Assembly (NCBI GenBank): GCA_002699165.1
Contig: PABO01000027.1
Span: 5,225 to 45,669, forward strand
Reading direction: 5' to 3'
From: Chloroflexota bacterium
GTDB lineage: Bacteria > Chloroflexota > Dehalococcoidia > Lucifugimonadales > Lucifugimonadaceae
DNA length: 40,445 nt
Of the stretch, positions 10,047 to 19,273 are shown one piece after another (position 1 is the first letter of the stretch; each line of letters opens with the position of its first letter). The position numbers were made by a program, and so were the translations under genes. Below the pieces are notes generated by a model. That model was given only the letters and a program-made list of their open reading frames with translations, ran no database searches and had not been told where the DNA came from.

Positions 10047-10984
10047 TTTATAGCATTTATTATTTCATCATATAGTGGCATAGATTCTTGAGCCCCATAT
10101 TTTGTAACACTTAGAGCAGAACCAACAATAGCCGTGTCAATAGATTTATTTAATTCTTCTCCTGAGGCTAATGATGCTCCCAAAATACCTGAAAAAGCAT
10201 CTCCTGCTGCAACACTTGCTTTGACCTCTTGAATTTTATGAGGTTTGAAATGATTTTCAAAATTTTCATTTTTAAAATAAGCGCCATTTTCACCTAGAGT
10301 TATAATACAATTCTTTATTCCCTTAGCGACTAGTAAATTTGCTGATTTTTTTGCATCTTCAATATTTTGAATTTTTATTCCAGTCATATACTCGGATTCA
10401 ATTTCATTAGGAGTAATAAAATCAGCCATTTTGTAATAATCAAAGTCAAGATTATCTCTGTATGGAGCAGGATCTAAAATTATAGGAATATTATTTTCTA
10501 TTGCAATACTCATGCACTCTCTAGTAATTTCTTCATCAAGTTCATTTTGGGTAATTAATATTTTTGTAGATTTAATATTTTTATTAAAAACATCAACTAA
10601 ACTTAAATCTTTTTTTTCATTTGCCCCATAGACTGCGTTTACATGATTTTGACCACTATTTGTTGTAAAAATAATAGCAATTCCTGAATGAGAGTTTTTA
10701 TGAGTTTTAATGTTTTTGATAATGATTTCCTCATTTTTTAAATAATTTTTTAATTCTGATCCATAATTATCATCTCCAATAAACCCAAAAAAACTAACTG
10801 ATTCACTATTTGAAACCCTTGCAGCAGCAACTGCTTGGTTACCCCCTTTGCCCCCTGGAGCTGTATAAAATTTATCTCCTACAACTGTTTCTCCGGGTTT
10901 TGCAGGCCTATTTAAATTCATAATTAAATCCATATTTAATGCACCTAGAACAGATATAGAAGCTTTTGATGTATCTAATTTCAT
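10043..10984 (-). CDS. rbsK: PfkB-family carbohydrate kinase, ribokinase-like
   Basis: PGGKGGNQAVAAAR N-terminal motif, ASVAAGDAFSGILGASLA C-terminal motif; convergent 4-nt overlap with pyrD. Confidence 0.85.
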   Translation of the reverse strand: MKLDTSKASISVLGALNMDLIMNLNRPAKPGETVVGDKFYTAPGGKGGNQAVAAARVSNSESVSFFGFIGDDNYGSELKNYLKNEEIIIKNIKTHKNSHSGIAIIFTTNSGQNHVNAVYGANEKKDLSLVDVFNKNIKSTKILITQNELDEEITRECMSIAIENNIPIILDPAPYRDNLDFDYYKMADFITPNEIESEYMTGIKIQNIEDAKKSANLLVAKGIKNCIITLGENGAYFKNENFENHFKPHKIQEVKASVAAGDAFSGILGASLASGEELNKSIDTAIVGSALSVTKYGAQESMPLYDEIINAIN

Positions 10985-11061
10985 ATATGTAAGCCTTAAA
11001 GGTTATTTTCAGTTATAATAATATAAAAGTTTTCTATCAACAAGTAATATAAATTAAGTAT

Positions 11062-11331
11062 ATGGCTAATGTTAAAATACCTACTCCTTTAAGAGTCCTA
11101 ACAAATAATGAAACTTCAGTAGAGGTCAGTGGAGAAAAGATTATTAATATCATAAATAATCTTGATGAAAAATTCCCAGGAATCACTGAAAAAATAATGG
11201 ATAATAACGAACTAAAACATTTCGTTAATATTTATGTAAATGGAGAAGACATTAGATATCTTGATTCCTTAGATACAAAAGTAGAATCAGGTGATGAAAT
11301 AGCTATCGTACCAGCAGTTGCTGGAGGCTAA
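11062..11331 (+). CDS. ubiquitin-like sulfur carrier protein, MoaD/ThiS superfamily, CysO-like
   Basis: 89 aa ending in GG; FVNIYVNGEDIRYLDSLDTKVESGDEIAIVPAVAGG closely recalls mycobacterial CysO. Confidence 0.85.
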   Translation: MANVKIPTPLRVLTNNETSVEVSGEKIINIINNLDEKFPGITEKIMDNNELKHFVNIYVNGEDIRYLDSLDTKVESGDEIAIVPAVAGG

Positions 11332-12428
11332 ATTTGAATCTCTTTAATTGAATCAATTATAATTTTTTCATCAACATCTTGAGAAATCATTGCATTACCT
11401 AATGAATTCAAAAGAACCCATTTTACTCTACCATTAGAATTCTTCTTGTCCATTTTTATCGCTTCTAAGATACTATTTATCTCTATATCTTTGAGTCTTA
11501 CAGGGAGATTATATTTTAATAATATTTTTTCTTGTTGATCTACAACTTCTCTTGCAATTAATCCTTTTCTCATAGATATATTTGCTGCAACCATCATTCC
11601 AATACTTACAGCTTCACCATGTAAGTATTGATTATAATTACTTATTTTTTCTATTGCATGACCCACGGTATGACCATAATTTAGTTTTATTCTTTCATCG
11701 CCTCTTTCAAATTCATCATTAGATACTATCTTTGCTTTTATTGCAACAGATCTTTTTAATATTTCCGCAGAATAATCATTATCTAATTTATAAATTTTAT
11801 TATAGTTTTCTTCAAACTCTTTATAGAGCTCTATATCTTGTATAAGAGCGTGCTTAATTGCCTCGGCCCAGCCACTTGTTTTTTCTCTTTCAGGAAGAGT
11901 GATTAGTAAGTCTAAATCTTCAAATACTAGCTTTGGTTGAAAAAATGAACCAACAAGATTTTTGCCCTCAGGTAAATTAAAAGCTACTTTTCCTCCTATT
12001 GCTGCATCTGTCATAGATGCTAAGGTTGTTGGGATTTGTACAAAAGGTATTCCTCTTAGGTATGTAGATGCAGCAAAACCAATGATATCTCCTGCTACAC
12101 CTCCTCCCATAGAAATAAGAAAATCTTTTCTTTCTACTTTCATTTCAGCTAACCAGTTATAAATTTTAGAAACTGTATTATAGTTTTTTAATTCTTCCGA
12201 AAATTCTAAAGATAAAGAATTTGTAATAAATCCCTGAGATTCTAATACTTCGTGTACTTTTTTAGTTTGCTTTGGAAACATAGATTTATCTGAAATAAAG
12301 AAACATTTTTTGTTTTTTAAATTTGCTTTTTCAAGTTCTTTGCCCAATTCAGAAAGAATTGATTTACCTACAATAACTCTATAATCTCCTTGTGAGGTAT
12401 TCACGGTTGATGCTAAGTACTTATCCAT
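11328..12428 (-). CDS. aroB: 3-dehydroquinate synthase
   Basis: SMGGGVAGDIIGFAASTYLRGIPFVQIPTTLASMTDAAIGGKVAFNL, LNYGHTVGHAIE. Confidence 0.96.
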   Translation of the reverse strand: MDKYLASTVNTSQGDYRVIVGKSILSELGKELEKANLKNKKCFFISDKSMFPKQTKKVHEVLESQGFITNSLSLEFSEELKNYNTVSKIYNWLAEMKVERKDFLISMGGGVAGDIIGFAASTYLRGIPFVQIPTTLASMTDAAIGGKVAFNLPEGKNLVGSFFQPKLVFEDLDLLITLPEREKTSGWAEAIKHALIQDIELYKEFEENYNKIYKLDNDYSAEILKRSVAIKAKIVSNDEFERGDERIKLNYGHTVGHAIEKISNYNQYLHGEAVSIGMMVAANISMRKGLIAREVVDQQEKILLKYNLPVRLKDIEINSILEAIKMDKKNSNGRVKWVLLNSLGNAMISQDVDEKIIIDSIKEIQI

Positions 12429-12942
12429 AATTTTTTTTTATTTCTTTAATTATTTGATCTATATCTTTACCATTAGTATCTATTTTTATATCAGCTATAT
12501 TATAAACGTTTAATCTAGAATTATATAAATTTAGAATATTTTCTTTTTTTACATTTGAACCTATCAGAGGTCTTATTTCTTTAGAGTTGAATAACCGCTT
12601 AAATATTAAATCTATAGAAGCATCTAACCATATAATTTCTCCATGATTTTTCATGATAATTACATTTTTCTCTATTGTAGGAAGTCCTCCACCAGTAGCT
12701 ATTATGTTACTTTCTGAAAAATCTATTTTAGACAAGATTCTAGTTTCAATTTTTCTGAACTCTTGTTCCCCTTCATTACTTATTAAGCTATCTATAGACT
12801 CACCTGTATCTTTTTCTATAACTCTATCTGTATCAATAAAATTGTAATCTAGAATATTTGCTAATTTTTTACCAACTGAACTTTTTCCTGATCCAGAGAA
12901 CCCTATTAGGAATAAATTTTCTTTATTTTCTCTATTTGCCAT
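12421..12942 (-). CDS. aroK: shikimate kinase
   Basis: GFSGSGKSSVGKKLA P-loop, DTDRVIEKDTG, IATGGGLP, RPLIG. Confidence 0.95.
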   Translation of the reverse strand: MANRENKENLFLIGFSGSGKSSVGKKLANILDYNFIDTDRVIEKDTGESIDSLISNEGEQEFRKIETRILSKIDFSESNIIATGGGLPTIEKNVIIMKNHGEIIWLDASIDLIFKRLFNSKEIRPLIGSNVKKENILNLYNSRLNVYNIADIKIDTNGKDIDQIIKEIKKNYG

Positions 12943-14110
12943 ATTCCTTGAAGCTCTTTATATAAGAAACAAAATTCCTTTTTATTTCTTGTAGACTATC
13001 TCCACCAAATTTTTCTAAAACAACATCAGCTAAAGTTAGAGCCAACATTGCTTCTCCTACTGGACACGCTCTGCTTACTTGGCATATATCAGATCTATTG
13101 TAGGCTGCTTCAACAACTTCTCCCGTTATGATATCTACTGAAGGTAAGGGACTTGTCATAGTAGCAATAGGTTTTATTGCAACATTTATAATTAAGTTAT
13201 TCCCATTAGACATTCCACCTTCTATTCCACCAGAATGATTAGAAATTTGAGAAAAATTTCTTGGATCAGCTTTATTTGGTTCTATGACATCTTGTACTTC
13301 TCGTCCTAATTTTTTAGTATTTTCAAAACCGTTACCTATTTCAACTCCTTTTACCGCATTTATTGATGCCATTGCTTGTGCAATTTTTCCATCTAATTTA
13401 TTATCCCAGTGAGTATGACTTCCTAGACCAAGAGGAACATTTCTTGCAATTACTTGAAAAATACCACCAATAGTTGTTCTTTCTTTTTTAACTTGATCTA
13501 TAACTTTTTTAAATCTACTATCTTCATCACTGTTCGAAGCTCTTACTTCAGATTTTTCTACATAATTCCAGTCAATATTTTCTAAATCATCTATTTCTGA
13601 TTCTTCCCATCCCACAGACTTAACTCTGGATTTTATTTCTACACCCAATTCAGACAAAAATTTCTTACATATAGATGCAGCAGCTACTCTTGCGGCTGTT
13701 TCTCTTGCACTAGCTCTTTCAAGTACATTTCTTACATCTTTATGGTTAAATTTTAAAGTTCCAGGAAAATCAGCGTGACCAGGTACAATTTTTGTTTGAA
13801 GCTTAATATCTTCATTTGCATCTACGGGATTTATAGACATTGGTGTAGTCCAATTTACCCAATCTTTATTTTCTATCCATAAAGATATTGGAGAGCCTAG
13901 AGTTTTTCCATGCCTTACTCCAGTTTGAATTTCAGCTCTATCTTTTTCAATTTTCATTCTTCCGCCTGAACCATAACCTTTTTGTCTTCTTGACATATCT
14001 TTTTCAATATAGTCTTCATCTATAGACAAATTGGAAGGCATTCCTTCAATTATTACGCTAAGTCCTTTACCGTGTGATTCCCCTGCTGTTAAGAATCTAA
14101 ATTTTCCCAT
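12932..14110 (-). CDS. aroC: chorismate synthase
   Basis: GESHGKGLSVIIEGMPSNL, RRQKGYGSGGRMKIEKD, PGHADFPGTLKF, RASARETAARVAA. Confidence 0.97.
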   Translation of the reverse strand: MGKFRFLTAGESHGKGLSVIIEGMPSNLSIDEDYIEKDMSRRQKGYGSGGRMKIEKDRAEIQTGVRHGKTLGSPISLWIENKDWVNWTTPMSINPVDANEDIKLQTKIVPGHADFPGTLKFNHKDVRNVLERASARETAARVAAASICKKFLSELGVEIKSRVKSVGWEESEIDDLENIDWNYVEKSEVRASNSDEDSRFKKVIDQVKKERTTIGGIFQVIARNVPLGLGSHTHWDNKLDGKIAQAMASINAVKGVEIGNGFENTKKLGREVQDVIEPNKADPRNFSQISNHSGGIEGGMSNGNNLIINVAIKPIATMTSPLPSVDIITGEVVEAAYNRSDICQVSRACPVGEAMLALTLADVVLEKFGGDSLQEIKRNFVSYIKSFKEYGK

Positions 14111-14119
14111 TTTTAATCC

Positions 14120-14962
14120 TCAATTATTTTTGGTTATTCCAACTGCTTCTAACATTTTTAGAACAGGTGCTTTTTCCCCTGTTACAAGTTCAAAGCCTTT
14201 TATTGCTTGGAAAACAAGCATTGTCAAACCTCCAATAGTTTCAACATTGTTATGTTTAGCTTGCTCTATGAAAGGTGTTATTTCAGGCGAATAAACTAAG
14301 TCATAACATAAGGCTCTTTTATTTATATTATCAGTATTTATAGGAGAATTGTTTGGATCTGGTCCACCTTGCATTCCAACTGAAGTTGTATTAATTATTA
14401 AATCCAAAGTATTAATAAAATCTTTATTATTTAATTTATTTGAGTCAATTATTTGAATATCTTTATTGATATGTTTAAAATTATTTATAAAATTTATCAG
14501 ATTTTTTTCTGTTCGATTATGAATATATATATTATTAGCATTCTCTTTTATTAATGCCATGCAAATTGCCTTAGCAGAACCACCAGCACCTAGTATAAGG
14601 CATTCTTGATTAGTAATTTCTTTTCCGTAATAACTTAAGCTGTCTTTAAATCCAATCCAATCCGTATTATAACCCTTCAACTTACCATCAGAATTAACTA
14701 CCCAATTAACAGCATTCATTTCTTTTGCAGAATCATCAAGATCGTCAATAAGACTAATTATTGAATATTTATGAGGAAGGGTTACACAAAAACCTAGTAT
14801 GTCAGGAGATTTTAGTGATTTTACTTTTTCACTTAAGTTTTGTGATTTAACTTCCCAAACTTGAAACTTTATATTTAGATTCAGTTCCTTAAATCCTGCT
14901 TCATGAATTATTGGAGACAATGTATGGCCTAATGGGAATCCTAGTATTCCAATTTGATTCAT
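14120..14962 (-). CDS. aroE: shikimate dehydrogenase
   Basis: GFPLGHTLSPIIHEAGF, GFCVTLPHKYSI, YNTDWIGF, GAGGSAKAICMAL. Confidence 0.95.
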   Translation of the reverse strand: MNQIGILGFPLGHTLSPIIHEAGFKELNLNIKFQVWEVKSQNLSEKVKSLKSPDILGFCVTLPHKYSIISLIDDLDDSAKEMNAVNWVVNSDGKLKGYNTDWIGFKDSLSYYGKEITNQECLILGAGGSAKAICMALIKENANNIYIHNRTEKNLINFINNFKHINKDIQIIDSNKLNNKDFINTLDLIINTTSVGMQGGPDPNNSPINTDNINKRALCYDLVYSPEITPFIEQAKHNNVETIGGLTMLVFQAIKGFELVTGEKAPVLKMLEAVGITKNN

Positions 14963-15372
14963 AATCTACCTTTTGTTGCTAAATAATTTTCTAAAATAAG
15001 AACTGCAGAAACCGAATCAATTTTTTCTTTAATTTTTCTTTTATTAGATATTGTTTCTAACAAATATTTTTCAGCTTGTTTAGTTGTTAATCTTTCATCC
15101 CACAAAATCACTTTTATTGATTTGTGATTTGATTTTATTAAGTGTGAAATTGATCTTGAAAATTTTGCTCTTTCTCCTTCTTTACCACTTAATAATTTTG
15201 GAAGGCCTATAATTATTTTCTCCACTTTTTTTTCTTGAATAATATTTGAAATCTTTTCAAGAAAATTATCTTTTGAACTTATATATTCTAATGGTGTACA
15301 TAATGAAGAAACCTCGTTAGAAATTGCAACACCTGTTCTTTTTTCTCCTATATCTAAGCCTAATATAGTCAT
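14959..15372 (-). CDS. ruvX: RuvX/YqgF-family Holliday junction resolvase-like protein
   Basis: LGLDIGEKRTGVAISNE, IIIGLPKLLSGKEGERA, LWDERLTTKQAE; classic position next to alaS. Confidence 0.92.
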   Translation of the reverse strand: MTILGLDIGEKRTGVAISNEVSSLCTPLEYISSKDNFLEKISNIIQEKKVEKIIIGLPKLLSGKEGERAKFSRSISHLIKSNHKSIKVILWDERLTTKQAEKYLLETISNKRKIKEKIDSVSAVLILENYLATKGRL

Positions 15373-18077
15373 TTGAGGTTATTTTCTAGAATATTTTTAG
15401 AGTTACTGAAGAATCTTTCATAATCATTAATATCCTTAATTCCAACTTGCGCTGAAAATTTATTCCCACCCCCACCCCCATTTACTTCTTTGGCAATTAT
15501 TTTGGCTACTTCACCTGCTTCAAGGGCTATATCATCAGTTGCCATGATCACTATTACGCCTTTATCTTCTATTATTGAACCTAAAATAGCTAATCCCTTT
15601 CCAAGTCTTGTTCTTTGTGTATCTCCTGCATTTCTTAATGCCCCTATATTTGAAGCAGATACTTTAGAACATGAAATTTTTGTTGATCCAATTTCAAATT
15701 CTTGGCTTATAGATTTATCGGTATTACCCATTGATAAATTAGTGATCTTAATATTAAGATTTTCGATCTCTTTTTGTTGTTCTTTTGAAAGTTTTTGCAA
15801 TTGATTAAATTTTTCTATTACATCTTCATTATTTGAACTAAGAGCCTTAGTGATTTCACTAACAATAGACTGATTATTATCTACTATATTTTCAGTTCCA
15901 ATACCTGTAGTTGCAAAAATTCTTCTATTGCCTGATCCAATTCCTGATTCAGAAATAATTTTGAATAATCCTATACCGCCGGTTCTATCCATATGTGTTC
16001 CCCCGCATAATTCAAAACTCCACGGGGCATCTATTCTGATTGTTCTTACATCATTGTCATATTTGTCATCAAAAAAAGCTATAGCACCTTCTTCTATGGC
16101 TTTATTATAAGTCGTATTACAAACTTCTACTTCAATATTATTTCTAATATATTCATTAACTTTAAATTCAATGTTTTTTATAGATGATTCATCTAGAGAT
16201 TCTAGACTTGTAAAATCAAACCTTAAATAATCTGGGTGCACAAGTGAGCCTGACTGACGAACATGGATTCCAATTATTTCTCTAAGAGCAGCATGAAGTA
16301 AGTGTGTAGCAGTATGATTTCTTTTTATCTTTTCTCTTCTTTCTTCTTCAACTATCAATTTAATCGTTGAATTTTTAGTGATTTCTCCTGATTTCATTTT
16401 AGATTTATGAACGAAAATACCTCCATAAGGAGAAATTGTATCGATAATATTAAATTCACCTGTCTTTGAGATTCCTGTTCCTTTGTCTCCAACTTGTCCT
16501 CCTTTTTCAGCATAAAAAGGAGATTTATCAGTGATTATCTCAAATACTTCTTCGTTATTTATTTTTTCTACAATCTTGTTGTCTTGTATAATTTCTAAAA
16601 TTTTTGATTCAGTCTCAAGTGTTTCAAATCCAGTAAATTCTGTAGGTTTTATTCTTAAAGATGAATATAGTTTTTGAGATAAATTCCCTGATTTTATTTC
16701 ACTTGAATTTTTTGAAGATGTTTTCTGTTCTTCCATAATTTTCAAGAATTCGCTTCTATCAACCTCTAATCCATTCTCCATACAGATTTCTGTAGTAATT
16801 TCTATTGGAAAGCCATAAGTATCATATAGTACAAAAGCCTCCCTTCCTGATAGGATTTTTTTACTTTTTTCATTATCAATTTTTGAAAATATTTCATTAG
16901 CAACATCTTCCGAAGCTTTAAAATTTTCAGTATCTTTGAGATTAACTCCACGTTTCTTTATGAGTTGATTAAGTACCTGTGTTCCAAAGTTTAATGTTTT
17001 GTTGAAATTTTGTTCTTCTTTATCAAGCACAGAAGTTATAAATTTTAATTTCTCTTCTAATTCAGGATAAACATGACTTAGCTTTTTAGAGGTAATATTA
17101 GCCATAGGGGATAAAATAGGGAAGCTTAACCCTAACTTTTTCGCAGTTATCATTCCTCTTCTTATTAACCTCCTTAAAACATAACCTCTACCTGTGTTCT
17201 CAGGCAAAACTCCATCAGCTATTAGAAAAGATGCTGACCTACCATGCTCTGCTATAATTCGTTTATATTTTTGTGATTCATTGTCTTGTTCAGAGATTTT
17301 TTTATCTAGAAATTCTAAGTGATCCTTGAAAATATCTGTTTTATAAGCTGTCTCTTTTTTATTTAATACGGATACAGTTCTTTCTAACCCCATGCCAGTG
17401 TCAATGTTATTGAAAGGAAGTGATTTATCATTTCCATCTAAGTCTCTATAAAATTGAGTAAAAACTAAATTGTATAGTTCAATAAAATCATCATGGATAT
17501 TAGGTCCCCAATTTGGATTGTCAAAATCCATCTCACTTATATCTCCTTGATAATAATGTAGCTCAGAACAAGGTCCGCATGGGCCTTCTTCTCCTGCAGG
17601 TCCCCACCAGTTATCCTCATCTCCAAATTTATAAATATATTTTTTTTCTATACCTAAATCAATCCAAATTTGTTTAGTTTCATCATCATCTGTATATACA
17701 GTAAAAAAAAGTCTTTCTTTTTCAAATCCAAGAATATCGATCATAAACTCTAATGCCCATTCACAAGCTTCTTTTTTGAAGTAATCACCAAAACTGAAGT
17801 TTCCAAGCATTTCAAATAGTGTTAGATGAGTGTCATCTCCTACTTCTTCAATATCAGTAGTTCTAAAGCATTTTTGAGACGTTGTTATGCGCTTATTAGG
17901 TGGTTCTTTTTCCCCAGAAAAATATGCTTTGAATTGAGCCATTCCTGAGTTAGTAAGTAAAAGTGTTGGGTCTCCACTAGGGATTAAGGATGATGAAGGC
18001 ATAATAAGATGATTTTTAGATTCAAAAAAACTCAAAAAGCTATCTCTAAGTTCATCTGCTGTTTTAGGTGTTTTCAT
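15369..18077 (-). CDS. alaS: alanine--tRNA ligase
   Basis: 902 aa; LLLTNSGMAQFKAYFSG, HTATHLLHAALREIIGIHVRQSGSLV, SFELCGGTHMDRTGGIG, glycine-rich NGGGGGNKFSAQVG. Confidence 0.98.
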   Translation of the reverse strand: MKTPKTADELRDSFLSFFESKNHLIMPSSSLIPSGDPTLLLTNSGMAQFKAYFSGEKEPPNKRITTSQKCFRTTDIEEVGDDTHLTLFEMLGNFSFGDYFKKEACEWALEFMIDILGFEKERLFFTVYTDDDETKQIWIDLGIEKKYIYKFGDEDNWWGPAGEEGPCGPCSELHYYQGDISEMDFDNPNWGPNIHDDFIELYNLVFTQFYRDLDGNDKSLPFNNIDTGMGLERTVSVLNKKETAYKTDIFKDHLEFLDKKISEQDNESQKYKRIIAEHGRSASFLIADGVLPENTGRGYVLRRLIRRGMITAKKLGLSFPILSPMANITSKKLSHVYPELEEKLKFITSVLDKEEQNFNKTLNFGTQVLNQLIKKRGVNLKDTENFKASEDVANEIFSKIDNEKSKKILSGREAFVLYDTYGFPIEITTEICMENGLEVDRSEFLKIMEEQKTSSKNSSEIKSGNLSQKLYSSLRIKPTEFTGFETLETESKILEIIQDNKIVEKINNEEVFEIITDKSPFYAEKGGQVGDKGTGISKTGEFNIIDTISPYGGIFVHKSKMKSGEITKNSTIKLIVEEERREKIKRNHTATHLLHAALREIIGIHVRQSGSLVHPDYLRFDFTSLESLDESSIKNIEFKVNEYIRNNIEVEVCNTTYNKAIEEGAIAFFDDKYDNDVRTIRIDAPWSFELCGGTHMDRTGGIGLFKIISESGIGSGNRRIFATTGIGTENIVDNNQSIVSEITKALSSNNEDVIEKFNQLQKLSKEQQKEIENLNIKITNLSMGNTDKSISQEFEIGSTKISCSKVSASNIGALRNAGDTQRTRLGKGLAILGSIIEDKGVIVIMATDDIALEAGEVAKIIAKEVNGGGGGNKFSAQVGIKDINDYERFFSNSKNILENNLK

Positions 18078-18118
18078 AAAATTAAGTTCTAATTATTTAT
18101 ATATTACGATAAAGACTA

Positions 18119-19177
18119 TTATTTTGTCTTGGCTTTTATCTCATCAAATATTTTCTTCCTCCATCCATTTATTTGTATTCTATTTGATCCAAAATAATTT
18201 TCTAAATCTTTTTTATTTGCTATTAATTGTTGAGAAATATTAAACTCTGTCGATAACTCCTGTAATGTTATTTGGTATTTTTTTACATTAATTCTTTTTT
18301 GCTTAAGATTTTCATATGTTTTTTTTGAGAAATCAAATTTATTAAATATTTCTGAGTAATCATCATAATGAAAAAATTTATTTGAATTAAGATTCTCTTT
18401 TCTTAAATCGTTAATATTTAAATAATTTTTTGAAGATAATTTAATAATATTTTTATCACTTAGAAACCAAGTTTTAGGTATATTTCTTTCTCTAGATATC
18501 TCTTCCCTATACTTAGATAGCATTATGAAAAGGTTTTGATTTATTCCAGAAAAATCCCTAAGTTTTATTTTTTTCCAAGCATTTTTAGGTTCTTTTTTAA
18601 AATTGTTATCTTTAATTCTTTTTTCTAATTCTTCTTTGTACCAAGTTGATTTTTTTTGATCAAAAAGTTCTTTAGAAATTTTATGATATATTTTTTCCAA
18701 ATATAAAACATCATTTGCTGCATATTTAATTTGTTTCTTACTTAAGGGTCTCTTTACCCAATTTGAAGTTTGTAATTCTTTGTCTATATCTATATTCAAA
18801 TATTTCTTAACTAGATTCTTATAACTTATATGAAGCTCTAGATCGATAAATGCATTTGCCAGCTGTGTATCAAAGTAATTTTTTGATTCTATTGAAAAAA
18901 AATCATTTATAATTTCTATATCTTGATCAGCATCATGGAATATTTTTACATATTTTTTATTACTAAAAATATGCTTTAAATCTTCTAAATTCTCTTTGTT
19001 ATTTAGACAGTCAAAAATGTATACATTATTATCCACTGATATTTGAATAAGGCAGAGAACTGGATAGTAAGTCTTTTCTCTAATAAATTCAGTATCAACA
19101 GATAAAATTTTTGTTTTTGTTATCTCTCTAAGAAATAAATCAATATCAATTTTATCTGTAATTAATTTAATGTTCAT
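18119..19177 (-). CDS. rnd: ribonuclease D-like 3'-5' exonuclease
   Basis: DEDD exonuclease motifs (LSVDTEFIREKTYYPVLCLIQIS, HDADQDIEII, YAANDVLYL). Start reassigned from 19243 to the internal MNIKLITDK. Confidence 0.85.
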   Translation of the reverse strand: MNIKLITDKIDIDLFLREITKTKILSVDTEFIREKTYYPVLCLIQISVDNNVYIFDCLNNKENLEDLKHIFSNKKYVKIFHDADQDIEIINDFFSIESKNYFDTQLANAFIDLELHISYKNLVKKYLNIDIDKELQTSNWVKRPLSKKQIKYAANDVLYLEKIYHKISKELFDQKKSTWYKEELEKRIKDNNFKKEPKNAWKKIKLRDFSGINQNLFIMLSKYREEISRERNIPKTWFLSDKNIIKLSSKNYLNINDLRKENLNSNKFFHYDDYSEIFNKFDFSKKTYENLKQKRINVKKYQITLQELSTEFNISQQLIANKKDLENYFGSNRIQINGWRKKIFDEIKAKTK

Positions 19178-19273
19178 AATTATTATTTGATAATGAAATT
19201 CTAGACTAAAAAAAAAAATAATGAATCTGTATAATAGACTCAATCTGAGATATTAAGAGAATGGAAATTAATT

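Noticed and set aside
15465-15480. CCCACCCCCACCCCCA C-tract (G-rich on the coding strand), looks like a G-quadruplex or repeat in an AT-rich genome
   Set aside because: Encodes the conserved glycine run NGGGGGNKF of the AlaRS C-terminal domain; only three G-runs of 3 or more, so not a canonical quadruplex.
15490-16110. ORFs 15490-15804 and 15928-16110 (+)
   Set aside because: Antisense to alaS with no independent support.
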